64,000 bases of DNA, taken from Shinella sp. CPCC 101442 (GTDB lineage Bacteria > Pseudomonadota > Alphaproteobacteria > Rhizobiales > Rhizobiaceae). Position numbers and translations under genes: made by a program. Position 1 is the stretch's first letter. Every line of letters begins with the position of its first letter. The notes under the pieces were generated by a model that was not told where the DNA came from, did no database searches, and saw nothing but the letters and a program-made list of their open reading frames with translations. Location: assembly GCF_024704725.1 (NCBI RefSeq), contig NZ_JALIQS010000003.1, positions 868,001-932,000 of the forward strand, in the 5' to 3' direction. Below are positions 1-9,009 of this stretch, one piece after another.

Positions 1-158
1 GCGGCCACCACGTTGACGCTCGATTCCATGCCGTCGGACAGGAGCGCCACCGAGCCTGTCACCCACCAGGCGACGAGTTTCAGTCCCATCACGCCCAGCG
101 ACAAGGGGATGCTCCAAAGCGCCAGGCGCTTGACCGTGCTGCTATCCGAATTTTCCAT
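1..158 (-). CDS. Cation diffusion facilitator family transporter, N-terminal fragment
   Basis: Only the first ~52 residues are present; the gene runs off the left edge. The visible protein starts MENSDSSTVKRLALWSIPLS, enters a first hydrophobic helix (SIPLSLGVMGLKLVAWWVTG) and then reads SVALLSDGMESSVNVVA. That last stretch is the characteristic TM1-TM2 metal-site region of CDF (FieF/CzcD/ZitB) antiporters, which export divalent metals against protons. The ATG at 158 is preferred because GGAG lies 6 nt upstream; in-frame ATGs at 170 and 176 are possible. Metal specificity cannot be read from this fragment. Confidence 0.75.
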   Translation of the reverse strand, partial: MENSDSSTVKRLALWSIPLSLGVMGLKLVAWWVTGSVALLSDGMESSVNVVA

Positions 159-211
159 AAAGCTCTCCATGCGCATGCAAACGAGTTGCAAAAAGCCTGG
201 TCCATCAACGC

Positions 212-245
212 AAAACCGCGCGCACGGGGACGTGCACGCGGTTTT
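212..245 (-). terminator. Hairpin downstream of trpE(G)
   Basis: A 9-bp stem (aaaaccgcg at 212-220 with cgcggtttt at 237-245) is extended by an inner gcac/gtgc pairing. On the minus strand it lies about 45 nt past the trpE(G) stop and ends in TTTTGCG. It also sits just upstream of the CDF gene start, so it separates the two genes. Confidence 0.6.
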
Positions 246-289
246 CTCTTGCGCTCGATATCGGTCAGTTCGACCGATTTGTCAAAGCC

Positions 290-2479
290 TCAGGCGGCTT
301 TTACCTTCGCTTTCTTGGAGAGATGCGCCACCACGTTCTCGATCATGCGCATACCGGCATCCTGGCCGAGGGTCATGATCGATTCCGGGTGGAACTGCAC
401 CGCGGCGACTGGCTCGCTTGTATGTTCGATGCCCATGATCGTGCCGTCCTCGCTTTCCGCCGTGATGATGAAGTCACGCGGCAGGGTCGACGGGTCGGCG
501 AAGATCGAATGGTAGCGGCCGACGGTCACTTCCTTGCCGAGGCCGGAGAAGACGATGCCGGGCTCCAGCACGCGGATGCGCGAGGGTTTGCCGTGCATGG
601 GAACGGCAAGCTGGCGCAGGTCGCCGCCATAGGCTTCCGCCAGCGCCTGCAGGCCGAGGCAGACGCCGAAGATCGGCAGGTTGCGGGCACGCGCCTTCTT
701 GATCGTCGCCTTGCAGTCGAAATCCTTCGGGCTACCGGGACCGGGCGACAGTACGACGAGATCGGGCTTGATCCGATCGAAGATCTCCTCCGGCACGGGT
801 GTTCGCACGGTCGTCACATCGGCGCCGGTCTGGCGGAAATAGTTGGCGAGCGTGTGGACGAAACTGTCCTCGTGATCGACCAGCAGGATATTGACCCCGG
901 CGCCGACGGACGCGACGTCGCGCTGCACCTTGGCGGAATTGCCGGACTTGGCGTCCCGGATGGCTGCGATCATGGCGGAGGCCTTCAGTTCGGTTTCGGC
1001 TTCTTCTTCTTCCGGGTTGGAATCATAGAGCAGGGTCGCCCCGGCGCGGACTTCGGCAATGCCATCCTTGATGCGGATGGTGCGTAGCGTCAGCCCCGTG
1101 TTCATGTCGCCATTGAAGCCGACCATGCCGATCGCCCCACCATACCATGCCCGCGGGCTCTTCTCATGCGCCTCGATGAAACGCATCGCCCAGAGTTTGG
1201 GCGCACCGGTGACGGTGACGGCCCAGGCATGCGAGAGGAAGCCGTCGAAGGCATCCATGTCGTCGCGAAGGCGGCCTTCGATATGGTCGACCGTGTGGAT
1301 GAGACGGGAATACATCTCGATCTGGCGACGGCCGATGACTTTGACGGAACCCGGTTCGCAGACGCGGCTCTTGTCGTTGCGGTCGACGTCCGAGCACATG
1401 GTAAGCTCGGATTCATCCTTCTTCGAGTTGAGCAGTTTCAGGATCTGTTCCGAGTCGGCAATCGGGTCGTCGCCGCGCTTGATCGTGCCAGAGATCGGGC
1501 AGGTCTCGATGCGGCGGCCCGACACGCGCACGAACATTTCCGGCGACGCGCCGACGAGATATTCCTGATTGCCGAGATTGATGAAGAACGAATAGGGCGA
1601 CGGATTGATCGCCTTGAGGCGGCGCGAGATTTCCGAGGGCTTGCTTTCGCAGCGTTCGAAGAACTTCTGGCCGGGCACGACTTCGAAGAGGTCGCCGCGC
1701 CGGAAGCTTTCCTTCGCCTTGACGACCAGCTCGGCATATTCGCCGGGGCGGTGGTCGCCATGCGGCGGGATGACGTCAACGGTCTGGAACGGTTCGGGCG
1801 CGATGGTCTCGCCCTTGCCTTCCGTGGAAAGACCGTCCTTGGCAAAGTCGTAGCGATCGATCCAGGCCTTGGCGGCATAGTGGTCGACGACGAGGATTTC
1901 GTCCGGCAGGAAGAGCACCATATCACGCTGGTCTTCCGGACGCGTGAGCTTCAAGTCGATCGCATCGAACTGGAAAGCGAGGTCGTAGCCGAAGGCGCCG
2001 TAGAGGCCGAGGCTGGCATCCTGGTCGGAATGGAAAAGATCGGTCACGGCGCGCAGCACGGTGAAGACCGTCGGCATCTTCGAGCGCTCCTCCTCGGTGA
2101 AGACCCGGTCGGGCAGCTTCACGTCGAGGTCGAGCCGGCTTGAGGTGCGTGCGCCGAGCTTCAGCTCAGAAACATCAGCCAGGCGATCGGCGATGAAGGC
2201 GAGAAGCACCTCGCCACGGGCATTGTAGGCTTCGATCCAGACGGAACGGCCAAACGAGGAGATGCCGAGCGGCGGATCGACGACGGCGGTATCCCAGCGG
2301 GTGTAGCGCCCCGGATATTCGTAGTTTGACGAGAAGACCGCACCGCGCCGCTCGTCGAGCTTGTCGATATAGGCGGAGATCGCATTCGCATAGTCCGCTG
2401 CGCGGCGGCGGCGGATGACGGTCACGCCGCCCTTGGTTTCGTAGGCTTCGCCGCCGTCTTCCAGAATTCTCGTCGCCAT
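290..2479 (-). CDS. trpE(G): Anthranilate synthase, fused TrpE-TrpG
   Basis: Converts chorismate plus glutamine to anthranilate, the first committed step of tryptophan synthesis. The 729-residue protein, the length known for rhizobial TrpE(G), joins an N-terminal synthase half to a C-terminal class I glutaminase. The synthase half carries [39 protein letters not shown] and AVTVTGAPK, all chorismate-binding family motifs. The glutaminase half has the nucleophile elbow GVCLGLQ and the FHPES histidine and glutamate. The ATG at 2479 has GGAGTTGG just upstream. A longer in-frame start at 2527 was rejected because it falls inside the attenuator terminator. Regulation is by the trpL leader upstream. 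The fusion is a typical alphaproteobacterial arrangement. Confidence 0.97.
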   Translation of the reverse strand: MATRILEDGGEAYETKGGVTVIRRRRAADYANAISAYIDKLDERRGAVFSSNYEYPGRYTRWDTAVVDPPLGISSFGRSVWIEAYNARGEVLLAFIADRLADVSELKLGARTSSRLDLDVKLPDRVFTEEERSKMPTVFTVLRAVTDLFHSDQDASLGLYGAFGYDLAFQFDAIDLKLTRPEDQRDMVLFLPDEILVVDHYAAKAWIDRYDFAKDGLSTEGKGETIAPEPFQTVDVIPPHGDHRPGEYAELVVKAKESFRRGDLFEVVPGQKFFERCESKPSEISRRLKAINPSPYSFFINLGNQEYLVGASPEMFVRVSGRRIETCPISGTIKRGDDPIADSEQILKLLNSKKDESELTMCSDVDRNDKSRVCEPGSVKVIGRRQIEMYSRLIHTVDHIEGRLRDDMDAFDGFLSHAWAVTVTGAPKLWAMRFIEAHEKSPRAWYGGAIGMVGFNGDMNTGLTLRTIRIKDGIAEVRAGATLLYDSNPEEEEAETELKASAMIAAIRDAKSGNSAKVQRDVASVGAGVNILLVDHEDSFVHTLANYFRQTGADVTTVRTPVPEEIFDRIKPDLVVLSPGPGSPKDFDCKATIKKARARNLPIFGVCLGLQALAEAYGGDLRQLAVPMHGKPSRIRVLEPGIVFSGLGKEVTVGRYHSIFADPSTLPRDFIITAESEDGTIMGIEHTSEPVAAVQFHPESIMTLGQDAGMRMIENVVAHLSKKAKVKAA

Positions 2480-2520
2480 TCCCCAACTCCGTTTCAGGCC
2501 CGGTCTTCGGAAGGCGGCCA

Positions 2521-2557
2521 AAAACAAAAAAGCCGCCTCGAAGGTTCCGGGCGGCTT
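2521..2557 (-). terminator. trp attenuator terminator (strands 3:4)
   Basis: On the minus strand AAGCCGCC (complement of 2550-2557) pairs with GGCGGCTT (complement of 2530-2537), followed by TTTTTTGTTTT. This is an intrinsic terminator between the leader peptide and trpE(G). The GAGGCGGC of strand 4 (2532-2539) is repeated exactly in strand 2 (2587-2594), so the GCCGCC of strand 3 can pair with either copy. That is the classical attenuator choice. Confidence 0.88.
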
Positions 2558-2592
2558 GTCGTCTCAATCACGCATGACTGGTCAAGGCCGCC

Positions 2593-2637
2593 TCAGCGAG
2601 CCCACCACCAACCAGCGATGTTGACCATCTTTTCCAT
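2593..2637 (-). CDS. trpL: trp leader peptide TrpL
   Basis: Encodes MEKMVNIAGWWWAR, 14 residues with three consecutive Trp codons just before the stop. S. meliloti TrpL ([14 protein letters not shown]) has the same length and the same WWWAR end. When charged tRNA-Trp is scarce the ribosome stalls on the Trp codons, letting strand 2 pair with strand 3 and sparing trpE(G) from termination. In S. meliloti the released attenuator RNA and the peptide also act in trans; whether that holds here is unknown. The predicted transcription start is almost on the AUG, so translation would be leaderless. Confidence 0.93.
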   Translation of the reverse strand: MEKMVNIAGWWWAR

Positions 2638-2646
2638 GGGCCGAAG

Positions 2647-2675
2647 TGTTAGCGTGAAGTACGGCGGCACGCAAG
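2647..2675 (-). promoter_or_regulatory. Promoter of trpL-trpE(G)
   Basis: On the minus strand CTTGCG (complement of 2670-2675) and CTAACA (complement of 2647-2652) are separated by 17 nt. This matches the rhizobial sigma-70 pattern CTTGAC-N17-CTATAT. Transcription would begin around 2638-2640, at or next to the trpL AUG (2637). The remaining ~190 bp up to 2870 shows no gene I can support. Confidence 0.65.
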
Positions 2676-2870
2676 AGCCATTGCGGGATTGGCCAGCCTT
2701 GCGGGAAATTGCGGCGATGCGGCCTCTGTCTTTGCCAATCCTGCGTAAGGTGAGATCACCGCGCAACAAATTGTCAAGTTCGCGAAATTCGCCATGTCCA
2801 GAGATTTGCCCACTGCTTGAGCACGTGCTAATCCCCGCCGCTTGAAACATTAGAATCAAGGCAAATACCC

Positions 2871-3179
2871 ATGGTCGCCGTCATGGTAGAAGAGTTCCGT
2901 GAAATGCAGCGTCAGCTCGCGAGCACGCTGGAAGCGTACGAGACCCCCGAGTTCAAGCGGCTCGACAGCCGGATCGCGCGCGTCTTCGACGCGATCTACC
3001 GGCATGAGCCGCAGACATCGGAGGAAGCCCGCACCATGACCCGCTTCTTCCTCGACCTCATCGGCGACAACGACGCCGGGGACAATATCCACCTGATCGA
3101 AAAGCTGCGCACGATCGTCGACGACTGCGCGACGCGCGGCAATCGTTCGATGGAAATCGCGCACGGCGCCGGTATCTAG
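2871..3179 (+). CDS. Small conserved hypothetical protein
   Basis: A 102-residue, helix-rich, charged protein without signal peptide, membrane segment or cysteine clusters. I do not recognise a family. It is transcribed divergently from trpL-trpE(G). The ATG at 2871 has a weak AAGG upstream; an in-frame ATG at 2883 (MVEEF) is an alternative. Codon use resembles its neighbours, which supports real coding. Confidence 0.6.
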   Translation: MVAVMVEEFREMQRQLASTLEAYETPEFKRLDSRIARVFDAIYRHEPQTSEEARTMTRFFLDLIGDNDAGDNIHLIEKLRTIVDDCATRGNRSMEIAHGAGI

Positions 3180-3248
3180 TCGACCTGCGGCAACCAATTT
3201 GGCCGCCCCGCGTTTCCCTGCCGACCTTGTCAGCCGGGAGACCGACCC

Positions 3249-4043
3249 ATCACATACCGCCGCGCCCTCCTCCTTGTCCTCACCATCCCTTTCCTCGCCA
3301 GCGCCGCCGAGTTGCCGAAGGAGGGTCCCCTTCCCGCATCCCGTCCGGAACGGAAAGCCGAGGAAAAGAGCAAGGATGCCGAAAAAACACCGGATGCGAC
3401 GGTGAAAGCGGACATTGAGCGCAAGGCGAAGGACGAAGCGAAGGCTGAGGCTGAAGCGGAAAAGGCGCGGGCACGTCCGCATGAGGATTCCACGGCGGAA
3501 GCCGCCTGCCGGTCGGACCTCAAGACCCTCGGCGTCACCTTCGAGGAGGCGCCGGTCGTCAACGACGGCAAGGCTTGCGGCATCGACAGGCCGGTTTTGC
3601 TCAAGGCGCTCCCGGGCGGCGTGAAGGTAGAGCCGGAAGCGACGGTGCGTTGCGACACGGCCCGGCAACTGGCCCGCTGGCTGGATGGATCGGTGAAACC
3701 CTCTCTCGATGCGGCGATGCCCGGCGAGACGATCGCCGCACTCTCGCAGGCCTCCGCCTATGTCTGCAAGAACCGCAACGGCGCCGAAGAAGGCAAGATC
3801 TCCGAGCACGCCTTCGGCAATGCCCTCGACATCGCGGGTTTCACGCTGAAGAGCGGCAAGACGATCACGATCCGCCCGGCCGACAAGGAGCCGACGCTGG
3901 AGGGCGCCTTCCAGCGCGCCATCACCGAGGCCGCCTGCCTCTATTTCACGACCGTGCTCGATCCCGGCAGCGATGCGGCACATCAGAACCATCTGCATCT
4001 CGATGTGAAGGAACGGCGTGGCGGCTATCGCTACTGCTGGTAA
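3249..4043 (+). CDS. Extensin-like family protein, exported (possible ATC start)
   Basis: The C-terminal ~170 residues match the Extensin-like_C family, with paired cysteines (AACRSDL, GKACGID, VRCDTA, YVCKN), SEHAFGNALDIAGF and HQNHLHLDV ending YRYCW. The SEHAFGNALDIAGF and HLHLD motifs resemble metal-binding D,D-peptidases, so a cell-wall role is possible but unproven. A Lys/Glu/Ala-rich linker follows the N-terminus. The frame upstream of the first canonical start (TTG 3312) encodes a clean signal peptide, TYRRALLLVLTIPFLASAAE. It has no ATG, GTG or TTG back to the stop at 3177-3179. ATC at 3249 has GGGAG 8 nt upstream and is the best candidate start. Confidence 0.7.
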   Translation: MTYRRALLLVLTIPFLASAAELPKEGPLPASRPERKAEEKSKDAEKTPDATVKADIERKAKDEAKAEAEAEKARARPHEDSTAEAACRSDLKTLGVTFEEAPVVNDGKACGIDRPVLLKALPGGVKVEPEATVRCDTARQLARWLDGSVKPSLDAAMPGETIAALSQASAYVCKNRNGAEEGKISEHAFGNALDIAGFTLKSGKTITIRPADKEPTLEGAFQRAITEAACLYFTTVLDPGSDAAHQNHLHLDVKERRGGYRYCW

Positions 4044-4106
4044 GGCGGCGGCGCCCTTCCTATCTGTAGCGCGGTACTCGCCACTCCTCCGTCAAAGGGC
4101 CTTCCC

Positions 4107-4613
4107 ATGTCGATTTCCGCCTACGAACTCTCCATCCCCACGCTCCAGCGCGGTTTTGCCGTGCTGACGAAATTGCTCGACAAGGCGGAAGCCTTCGCCG
4201 ACGAAAAGAAGATCAAGCCGGAAATCCTGGTGAATGCACGCCTCGCACCCGACATGCTGTCTCTCGCCGGCCAGATCCAGCGCCTGAGCGACACCGCCAA
4301 GGGTGCCGCCGCCCGTCTCACCGGCACCGAGGCGCCGAGCTTTCCAGACGACGAGGTGACGCTCTCGCACCTGCGCGCGCGGATCGCGAAGACGACGGAC
4401 TACCTCGCCTCCGTGCCGGAATCCGCCTTCGAGGGCGCAGCCGAGCGCACCGTCACGCTCAAGACGCGCGGTGGCGAAGTCAGCTCTTCCGGCAAGGACT
4501 ACATCCTCGGCTTCGTGCTGCCGAACTTCTATTTCCACCTGACGACCGCCTACGCGATCCTGCGCCACAACGGCGTCGCCGTCGGCAAGCTGGATTTCCT
4601 CGGCCGCACGTAA
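4107..4613 (+). CDS. DUF1993 family protein
   Basis: A 168-residue soluble protein resembling DUF1993, a DinB-like four-helix family: MSISAYELSIPTLQRGF start, central PDMLSLAGQIQRLSDTAKG, and FYFHLTTAYAILRHNGV near the end. Function is unknown; DinB-like bundles often bind metals or thiols. AAGGG lies about 10 nt before the ATG. It converges on fhs across a strong palindromic terminator. Confidence 0.8.
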   Translation: MSISAYELSIPTLQRGFAVLTKLLDKAEAFADEKKIKPEILVNARLAPDMLSLAGQIQRLSDTAKGAAARLTGTEAPSFPDDEVTLSHLRARIAKTTDYLASVPESAFEGAAERTVTLKTRGGEVSSSGKDYILGFVLPNFYFHLTTAYAILRHNGVAVGKLDFLGRT

Positions 4614-4622
4614 AGGCAATGA

Positions 4623-4644
4623 AAGGGGCGCCGCGGCGCCCCTT
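4623..4644. terminator. Bidirectional palindromic terminator
   Basis: Ten-base arms (aaggggcgcc / ggcgccccct-type, 4623-4632 and 4635-4644) form a perfect inverted repeat between the convergent DUF1993 gene and fhs. T-rich sequence follows on both strands, only weakly, so termination could work in both directions. Confidence 0.7.
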
Positions 4645-4650
4645 GTCTTC

Positions 4651-6330
4651 TCAGAACAGGCCTTCGATATAGCCCTGCTCGTTGAGATAGATCTTTTCCG
4701 ACGACGGCACTTTCGGCAGACCCGGCATGGTCATGATCTCGCCGGTGATGACGACGACGAAGCCGGCGCCGGCCGACAGCCTGACTTCGCGCACCGGAAC
4801 CGTATGGCCCGAAGGCGCACCACGCAGATTGGGGTCCGTCGAGAAGGAATACTGTGTCTTGGCCATGCAGACCGGAAGATCGCCGTAGCCCTGATCTTCC
4901 CAGACGCGCAGCTGGTCACGCACCGACTTGTCGGCGATGACCTCGCCGGCATGGTAGATATCCTTGGCGATCGTCTCGATCTTCTGGAACAGCGGCATCG
5001 CATCCGGATAGAGCGGCGAGAACTGCGACAGGCCGGATTCGGCAAGCTCGACGATCTTGTGGGCGAGATCCTCAATACCGGCGGAACCCTGCGCCCAGTG
5101 CCTGCAGAGGATCGCCTCGGCGCCGAGCGTCGCGACATAATCCTTCACCGCCTGGATTTCCGCATCCGTATCGGAAACGAAGTGATTGATGGCGACGACG
5201 ACGGGCACGCCGAATTTCTTGACGTTCTGCACATGGCGGCCAAGGTTCGCGCATCCCTTCTTCACCGCATCGACATTCTCCTTGCCGAGCTCGTCCTTCT
5301 TGATGCCGCCATTCATCTTCATGGCGCGCACGGTCGCGACAATGACGGCCGCATCCGGCTTCAGCCCAGCCTTGCGGCACTTGATGTCGAAGAACTTTTC
5401 AGCCCCGAGATCCGCACCAAAGCCCGCTTCCGTCACCACGTAGTCGGCAAGCTTCAGCGCCGTGGTGGTGGCGATGACGGAGTTGCAGCCATGCGCGATA
5501 TTGGCGAAGGGGCCGCCATGCACGAAGGCCGGATTGTTCTCCAGCGTCTGCACGAGGTTCGGCTGCATCGCGTCCTTCAGAAGCACCGTCATCGCGCCGT
5601 CCGCCTTGATATCGCGGGCAAAGACAGGCGACTTATCGCGGCGATAGCCGATGATGATGTTGCCGAGGCGCTTTTCGAGATCCTTCAGGTCCGTCGCAAG
5701 GCACAGGATCGCCATGACCTCCGAGGCGACCGTGATGTCGAAGCCCGTCTCGCGCGGATAGCCGTTGGCAACGCCGCCGAGTGAAGCAACGATCTGGCGC
5801 AGCGCCCGGTCGTTCATGTCCATGACGCGCCGCCAGGCGATGCGGCGGATATCGATATTCTGCTCGTTGCCCCAGTAGATATGATTGTCGATCAGCGCCG
5901 ACAGCAGGTTATGCGCCGAGGTGATGGCATGGAAGTCGCCGGTGAAGTGGAGGTTCATGTCCTCCATCGGCACGACCTGCGCATAGCCGCCGCCAGCCGC
6001 CCCGCCTTTCACGCCGAAGCAGGGGCCGAGCGAGGCCTCGCGAATACAGGTGACTGCCTTCTTGCCGATCCGGTTCAGGCCGTCGCCCAGGCCGACCGTC
6101 GTCGTCGTCTTGCCCTCGCCGGCCGGCGTCGGGTTGATCGCGGTGACGAGGATCAGCTTGCCGTTCTTCTTGCCCTTCTGCTCGGCGATGAACTCGGCGC
6201 TGATCTTCGCCTTGTCATGGCCATAGGGCAGCAGGTGTTCGGCGGGAATGCCGAGTTTTGCACCGATCTCCAGGATCGGCCTCTTGTTTGCGGCGCGGGC
6301 AATTTCGATATCGGACTTCACGTCGGCCAT
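4651..6330 (-). CDS. fhs: Formate-tetrahydrofolate ligase
   Basis: ATP-dependent synthesis of 10-formyl-THF from formate and THF, feeding one-carbon metabolism. The 559-residue length is normal for the family. The N-terminal nucleotide-binding loop reads [18 protein letters not shown]. Further family hallmarks are [21 protein letters not shown] (split here as [13 protein letters not shown] then AAGGGYAQ), [11 protein letters not shown] and the C-terminal [10 protein letters not shown]. The ATG at 6330 follows GAGGGAG, whereas a longer frame to 6651 lacks a ribosome-binding site and family similarity. It is monocistronic between two terminators. Confidence 0.96.
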   Translation of the reverse strand: MADVKSDIEIARAANKRPILEIGAKLGIPAEHLLPYGHDKAKISAEFIAEQKGKKNGKLILVTAINPTPAGEGKTTTTVGLGDGLNRIGKKAVTCIREASLGPCFGVKGGAAGGGYAQVVPMEDMNLHFTGDFHAITSAHNLLSALIDNHIYWGNEQNIDIRRIAWRRVMDMNDRALRQIVASLGGVANGYPRETGFDITVASEVMAILCLATDLKDLEKRLGNIIIGYRRDKSPVFARDIKADGAMTVLLKDAMQPNLVQTLENNPAFVHGGPFANIAHGCNSVIATTTALKLADYVVTEAGFGADLGAEKFFDIKCRKAGLKPDAAVIVATVRAMKMNGGIKKDELGKENVDAVKKGCANLGRHVQNVKKFGVPVVVAINHFVSDTDAEIQAVKDYVATLGAEAILCRHWAQGSAGIEDLAHKIVELAESGLSQFSPLYPDAMPLFQKIETIAKDIYHAGEVIADKSVRDQLRVWEDQGYGDLPVCMAKTQYSFSTDPNLRGAPSGHTVPVREVRLSAGAGFVVVITGEIMTMPGLPKVPSSEKIYLNEQGYIEGLF

Positions 6331-6500
6331 GCGGTGTCGCTCCCTCTTAAGCAATTTGCAACCGCAGTCGGGCTCCTCTCCCGAAGGCGGCACTTTTTTG
6401 TCTTGCCGCGCCATTTCATCGTGAAGCCGCCCGCCGCGCCACGCCGTAATTTGCCGCGCGATAGACCAGAAACGACATATGCCGATTAATTTGCGCCCGA

Positions 6501-6533
6501 AACGAAAACGGCGCGCATCCGGGGATGCGCGCC
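6501..6533 (-). terminator. Terminator of the DUF2333-AAA operon
   Basis: Eleven-base arms ggcgcgcatcc (6510-6520) and ggatgcgcgcc (6523-6533) form a perfect inverted repeat. On the minus strand it is followed by GTTTTCGTTTCG. It lies about 20 nt past the stop of the last gene in the five-gene operon. The stretch from 6331 to 6500 holds only the fhs upstream region. Confidence 0.8.
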
Positions 6534-6553
6534 GCCTTGAAGTTGTGAACGAA

Positions 6554-7705
6554 TCAGCGCGCCAGCACGTCGCGCATTTCAACGAGGTTGGAGCGCACGC
6601 GCAGGATATAGAAACCCATCGTGGCAAGGTGCGTCGGCATGATCCAGCCATCCTCGCGCCCGTTCGAGATGATCGCCGGCTGGATATTCAGCGCCGAGCG
6701 CAGTTGCTTGATGCTCTCCGTCCAGAGCGGCTCGATGCCGCGCGCCTTGATCACGGCGTCGAAATCCGCCCCCGCGGCGGAAAGGATGCCGTAATAACCG
6801 TAGAGCTGGCCATAGGCGAACCAGAAGCGATCATCCGCCCGCGTATCGAACCAGCCGCCGTTGTGGAATTCCGAACGCTCGCGGATGATGGCGGAGGTCG
6901 AGCCGATATCGTTGGAGATGCGGTCGAGGAATTCGATCAGATTGTCCGAGCGGCCGTCGAAAATGGCATCGCAGGCTTCCAGCGCCGCGTTGAACTTGCG
7001 CAGGTCCGCCATCGCCGTGCGGTAATAGTTCGGCGTCGGCGTCTTCGGCAGCAGTGAATCCGAGCCGAAATACCAGGTTTCCTCGTCGAACTGCATGTTG
7101 CCGCGGGCCCGCTGCAGGTCGGCATTGATGCCGGAAGTGCCGCGCACGCGGCCGAGCGCATCGACGAGCTCCACGGCAGTGCGGCGGATCGTCTGGTTCA
7201 CGCCACGCTGGAAGGCCGCCTTGTTGTCGAGCCAGGGCGTGCTGTCCCAATCGAGCCCGAAGAGCCCGGTCTTATAGAGCAGCATGGAGGAAATCCAGGC
7301 GTTCTGGTTGACGTTGAAGTCGATGAGATCGGCCGTCACCTCGACGATCGCCGAACGCACGCAGGTCTTCGGTTCCGGCTCCGCCGCTTCGCCGACAGCC
7401 GGTGTCGTGGCAGCTCCACCCGTGGTGTTGACGCCCGCATCCTGCTTGCGCTGGGCGAAATTGTAGCTGTTGACGTAGTCCGGATTGAAACCGCTCCAGG
7501 CCTGCGTCTGCCAGATGAAATAGGCGTAGAAGCCGAAAAGCAGGAGAAGGCCGATGCCGATCGGTCCCTTGATGATCCAGCTGCGGGCCTTGTACCAGTT
7601 CGCCGCCGTGATGAACGGCCAGAGGATCCAGGCAATCACGAGGCCGATACCCCGGCCGATGGCCGCGAAGATGCGTTGGAAAAACGCGACGATCGGGTCA
7701 AGCAT
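6554..7705 (-). CDS. DUF2333-like membrane-anchored protein
   Basis: A 383-residue protein with two N-terminal hydrophobic segments (about residues 14-35 and 47-65), a low-complexity linker rich in Ala, Thr and Glu, then a ~280-residue soluble domain, probably periplasmic. It resembles DUF2333 (COG5345): [73 protein letters not shown]. No catalytic motif is recognisable. It is the last gene of a five-gene operon and overlaps the upstream gene by 8 bp. That overlap suggests translational coupling. Function unknown. Confidence 0.8.
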   Translation of the reverse strand: MLDPIVAFFQRIFAAIGRGIGLVIAWILWPFITAANWYKARSWIIKGPIGIGLLLLFGFYAYFIWQTQAWSGFNPDYVNSYNFAQRKQDAGVNTTGGAATTPAVGEAAEPEPKTCVRSAIVEVTADLIDFNVNQNAWISSMLLYKTGLFGLDWDSTPWLDNKAAFQRGVNQTIRRTAVELVDALGRVRGTSGINADLQRARGNMQFDEETWYFGSDSLLPKTPTPNYYRTAMADLRKFNAALEACDAIFDGRSDNLIEFLDRISNDIGSTSAIIRERSEFHNGGWFDTRADDRFWFAYGQLYGYYGILSAAGADFDAVIKARGIEPLWTESIKQLRSALNIQPAIISNGREDGWIMPTHLATMGFYILRVRSNLVEMRDVLAR

Positions 7706-8999
7706 TGGTGTCGTCCTCTCTGATGCCGAACAGTTTCCTGCGGAAAGCAGCCTTGTCTTGCAGATAGGTCCGCGTCAACGTCGCAACAACGTAGGCGCGG
7801 AACTTTTCGCTATATTGCTCGTAAGCAGCGTAAAAACCCTGCTTGTCGAAGACGAAGCGGGATACGAAATCGTAGGGAACCATCTGTGAAATCAGGCGGT
7901 TGACCAACCATTGGTCGGGATGGTCGGGCGCGGCGCGCACCAGCAGGAAGCGCTTGTCGGCCGGGACCTCGTTGATCTTGATCTCGCCGGTCGCGGCCAC
8001 CGTGCGGATCGCCTCCTGCAGGAAGGGATAGGTGCCGTCGCGGGCGACGAGATTAGCGTTGCGGTGCATCCAGGTCTGCAACCAGATGCGGTCCGCCTTC
8101 TCGATGTCCGTGGTCGGGTCACCCTGGTTGACGAGATTGACCACCGTCATGTCGGCGCGATGCTGGAAGAGGCCGGACTGCTCCACCCAGGATGCGCGCG
8201 GCAGCTCGAGCCGCTTGGTCGAGGCGAGAAAATCGAAGATGCGCTTGGGATCGTCGAGCGCGATGTAGCTCACCTGCCAGGGCCGCGAACGGCGGAAGCC
8301 CGGCACGGTCGGATCGCAGATGACGGTGGTCGTCTTGTCGTCGAGAAAGACATAGACCCCGCCGAAATGGTTTGCCCAAAAGGCCTCGTGGCGGAACACC
8401 AGCTGGTCCGGCACCAGCGCGTTCTGCCTGATATCGCCGGTCTGCTTGGCAAGGTCCACCATGCGGTTCAGCATGGCGTCGTCGGCCCAGGCAGTCGGCA
8501 CCGTCTTCAGCCGATCGACGAGCGCGCGCAGCTCGCCCGCCTTGCCGAGCATGTCCTCGGCCGACAGCACCTTGAAGTGCACCTCGTTGATCGACAGCAG
8601 GTCGTCGATATCGTTGACGACCGACACCGAGTCCTCGATCTCGCCATAGAGCGCATCGCGGATGGTGATCGCATTGATCGCCCGCGCATTGGCGGAAAAA
8701 AACTCGTGCATCAACGCGGCGGTGTTGGAAAAGCTCGTATGCACGACCGGCAGATTGACCTGTTCCGGCGTCATGATGACGAACCGCCGGTTGACGCGGT
8801 TCGGGTCGAGATAGTCCCGGTCGCCAAGCTCGTCGGCGATCTCCGGCGAAAAGCCGGTCATGTCGATGCGGAAGTTCGTCAGCGCCGTACGACGGATGCC
8901 GAAGCCGTCGAGCGCCTTGTTGTAGCGCTCGACCAGATGCGGCTCATCCACCGGCAAGAGCCGGCCGTAGATCAATTCGGCTTCGAGGAGGCGTTTCAT
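7698..8999 (-). CDS. DUF6638-like protein
   Basis: A 433-residue protein with no signal peptide or clear membrane helix. I associate it, tentatively, with DUF6638, a family seen mainly in alphaproteobacteria. Notable stretches are MKRLLEAELIYGRLLPVDEP at the N-terminus, VFRHEAFWANHFGGVYVFLDD in the middle, and many acidic and aromatic residues in the C-terminal half. No known catalytic motif is visible. It lies 10 nt downstream of the AAA ATPase and overlaps the DUF2333-like gene by 8 bp, so it is co-expressed with both and may be an adaptor for the ATPase. Confidence 0.75.
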   Translation of the reverse strand: MKRLLEAELIYGRLLPVDEPHLVERYNKALDGFGIRRTALTNFRIDMTGFSPEIADELGDRDYLDPNRVNRRFVIMTPEQVNLPVVHTSFSNTAALMHEFFSANARAINAITIRDALYGEIEDSVSVVNDIDDLLSINEVHFKVLSAEDMLGKAGELRALVDRLKTVPTAWADDAMLNRMVDLAKQTGDIRQNALVPDQLVFRHEAFWANHFGGVYVFLDDKTTTVICDPTVPGFRRSRPWQVSYIALDDPKRIFDFLASTKRLELPRASWVEQSGLFQHRADMTVVNLVNQGDPTTDIEKADRIWLQTWMHRNANLVARDGTYPFLQEAIRTVAATGEIKINEVPADKRFLLVRAAPDHPDQWLVNRLISQMVPYDFVSRFVFDKQGFYAAYEQYSEKFRAYVVATLTRTYLQDKAAFRRKLFGIREDDTNA

Positions 9000-9009
9000 G
9001 CGTGCTTTC

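Noticed and set aside
2480-2527. Longer in-frame start of trpE(G) at 2527
   Set aside because: It would run through the attenuator terminator; ATG 2479 has GGAGTTGG and gives the expected 729-residue length.
2856-3998. 380-codon minus-strand frame opposite the extensin-like gene
   Set aside because: No motif; the plus strand carries SEHAFGNALDIAGF and HLHLD signatures.
6331-6651. Upstream extension of fhs to 6651
   Set aside because: Extra ~107 residues have no similarity to the family and no ribosome-binding site, and overlap the neighbouring terminator region.
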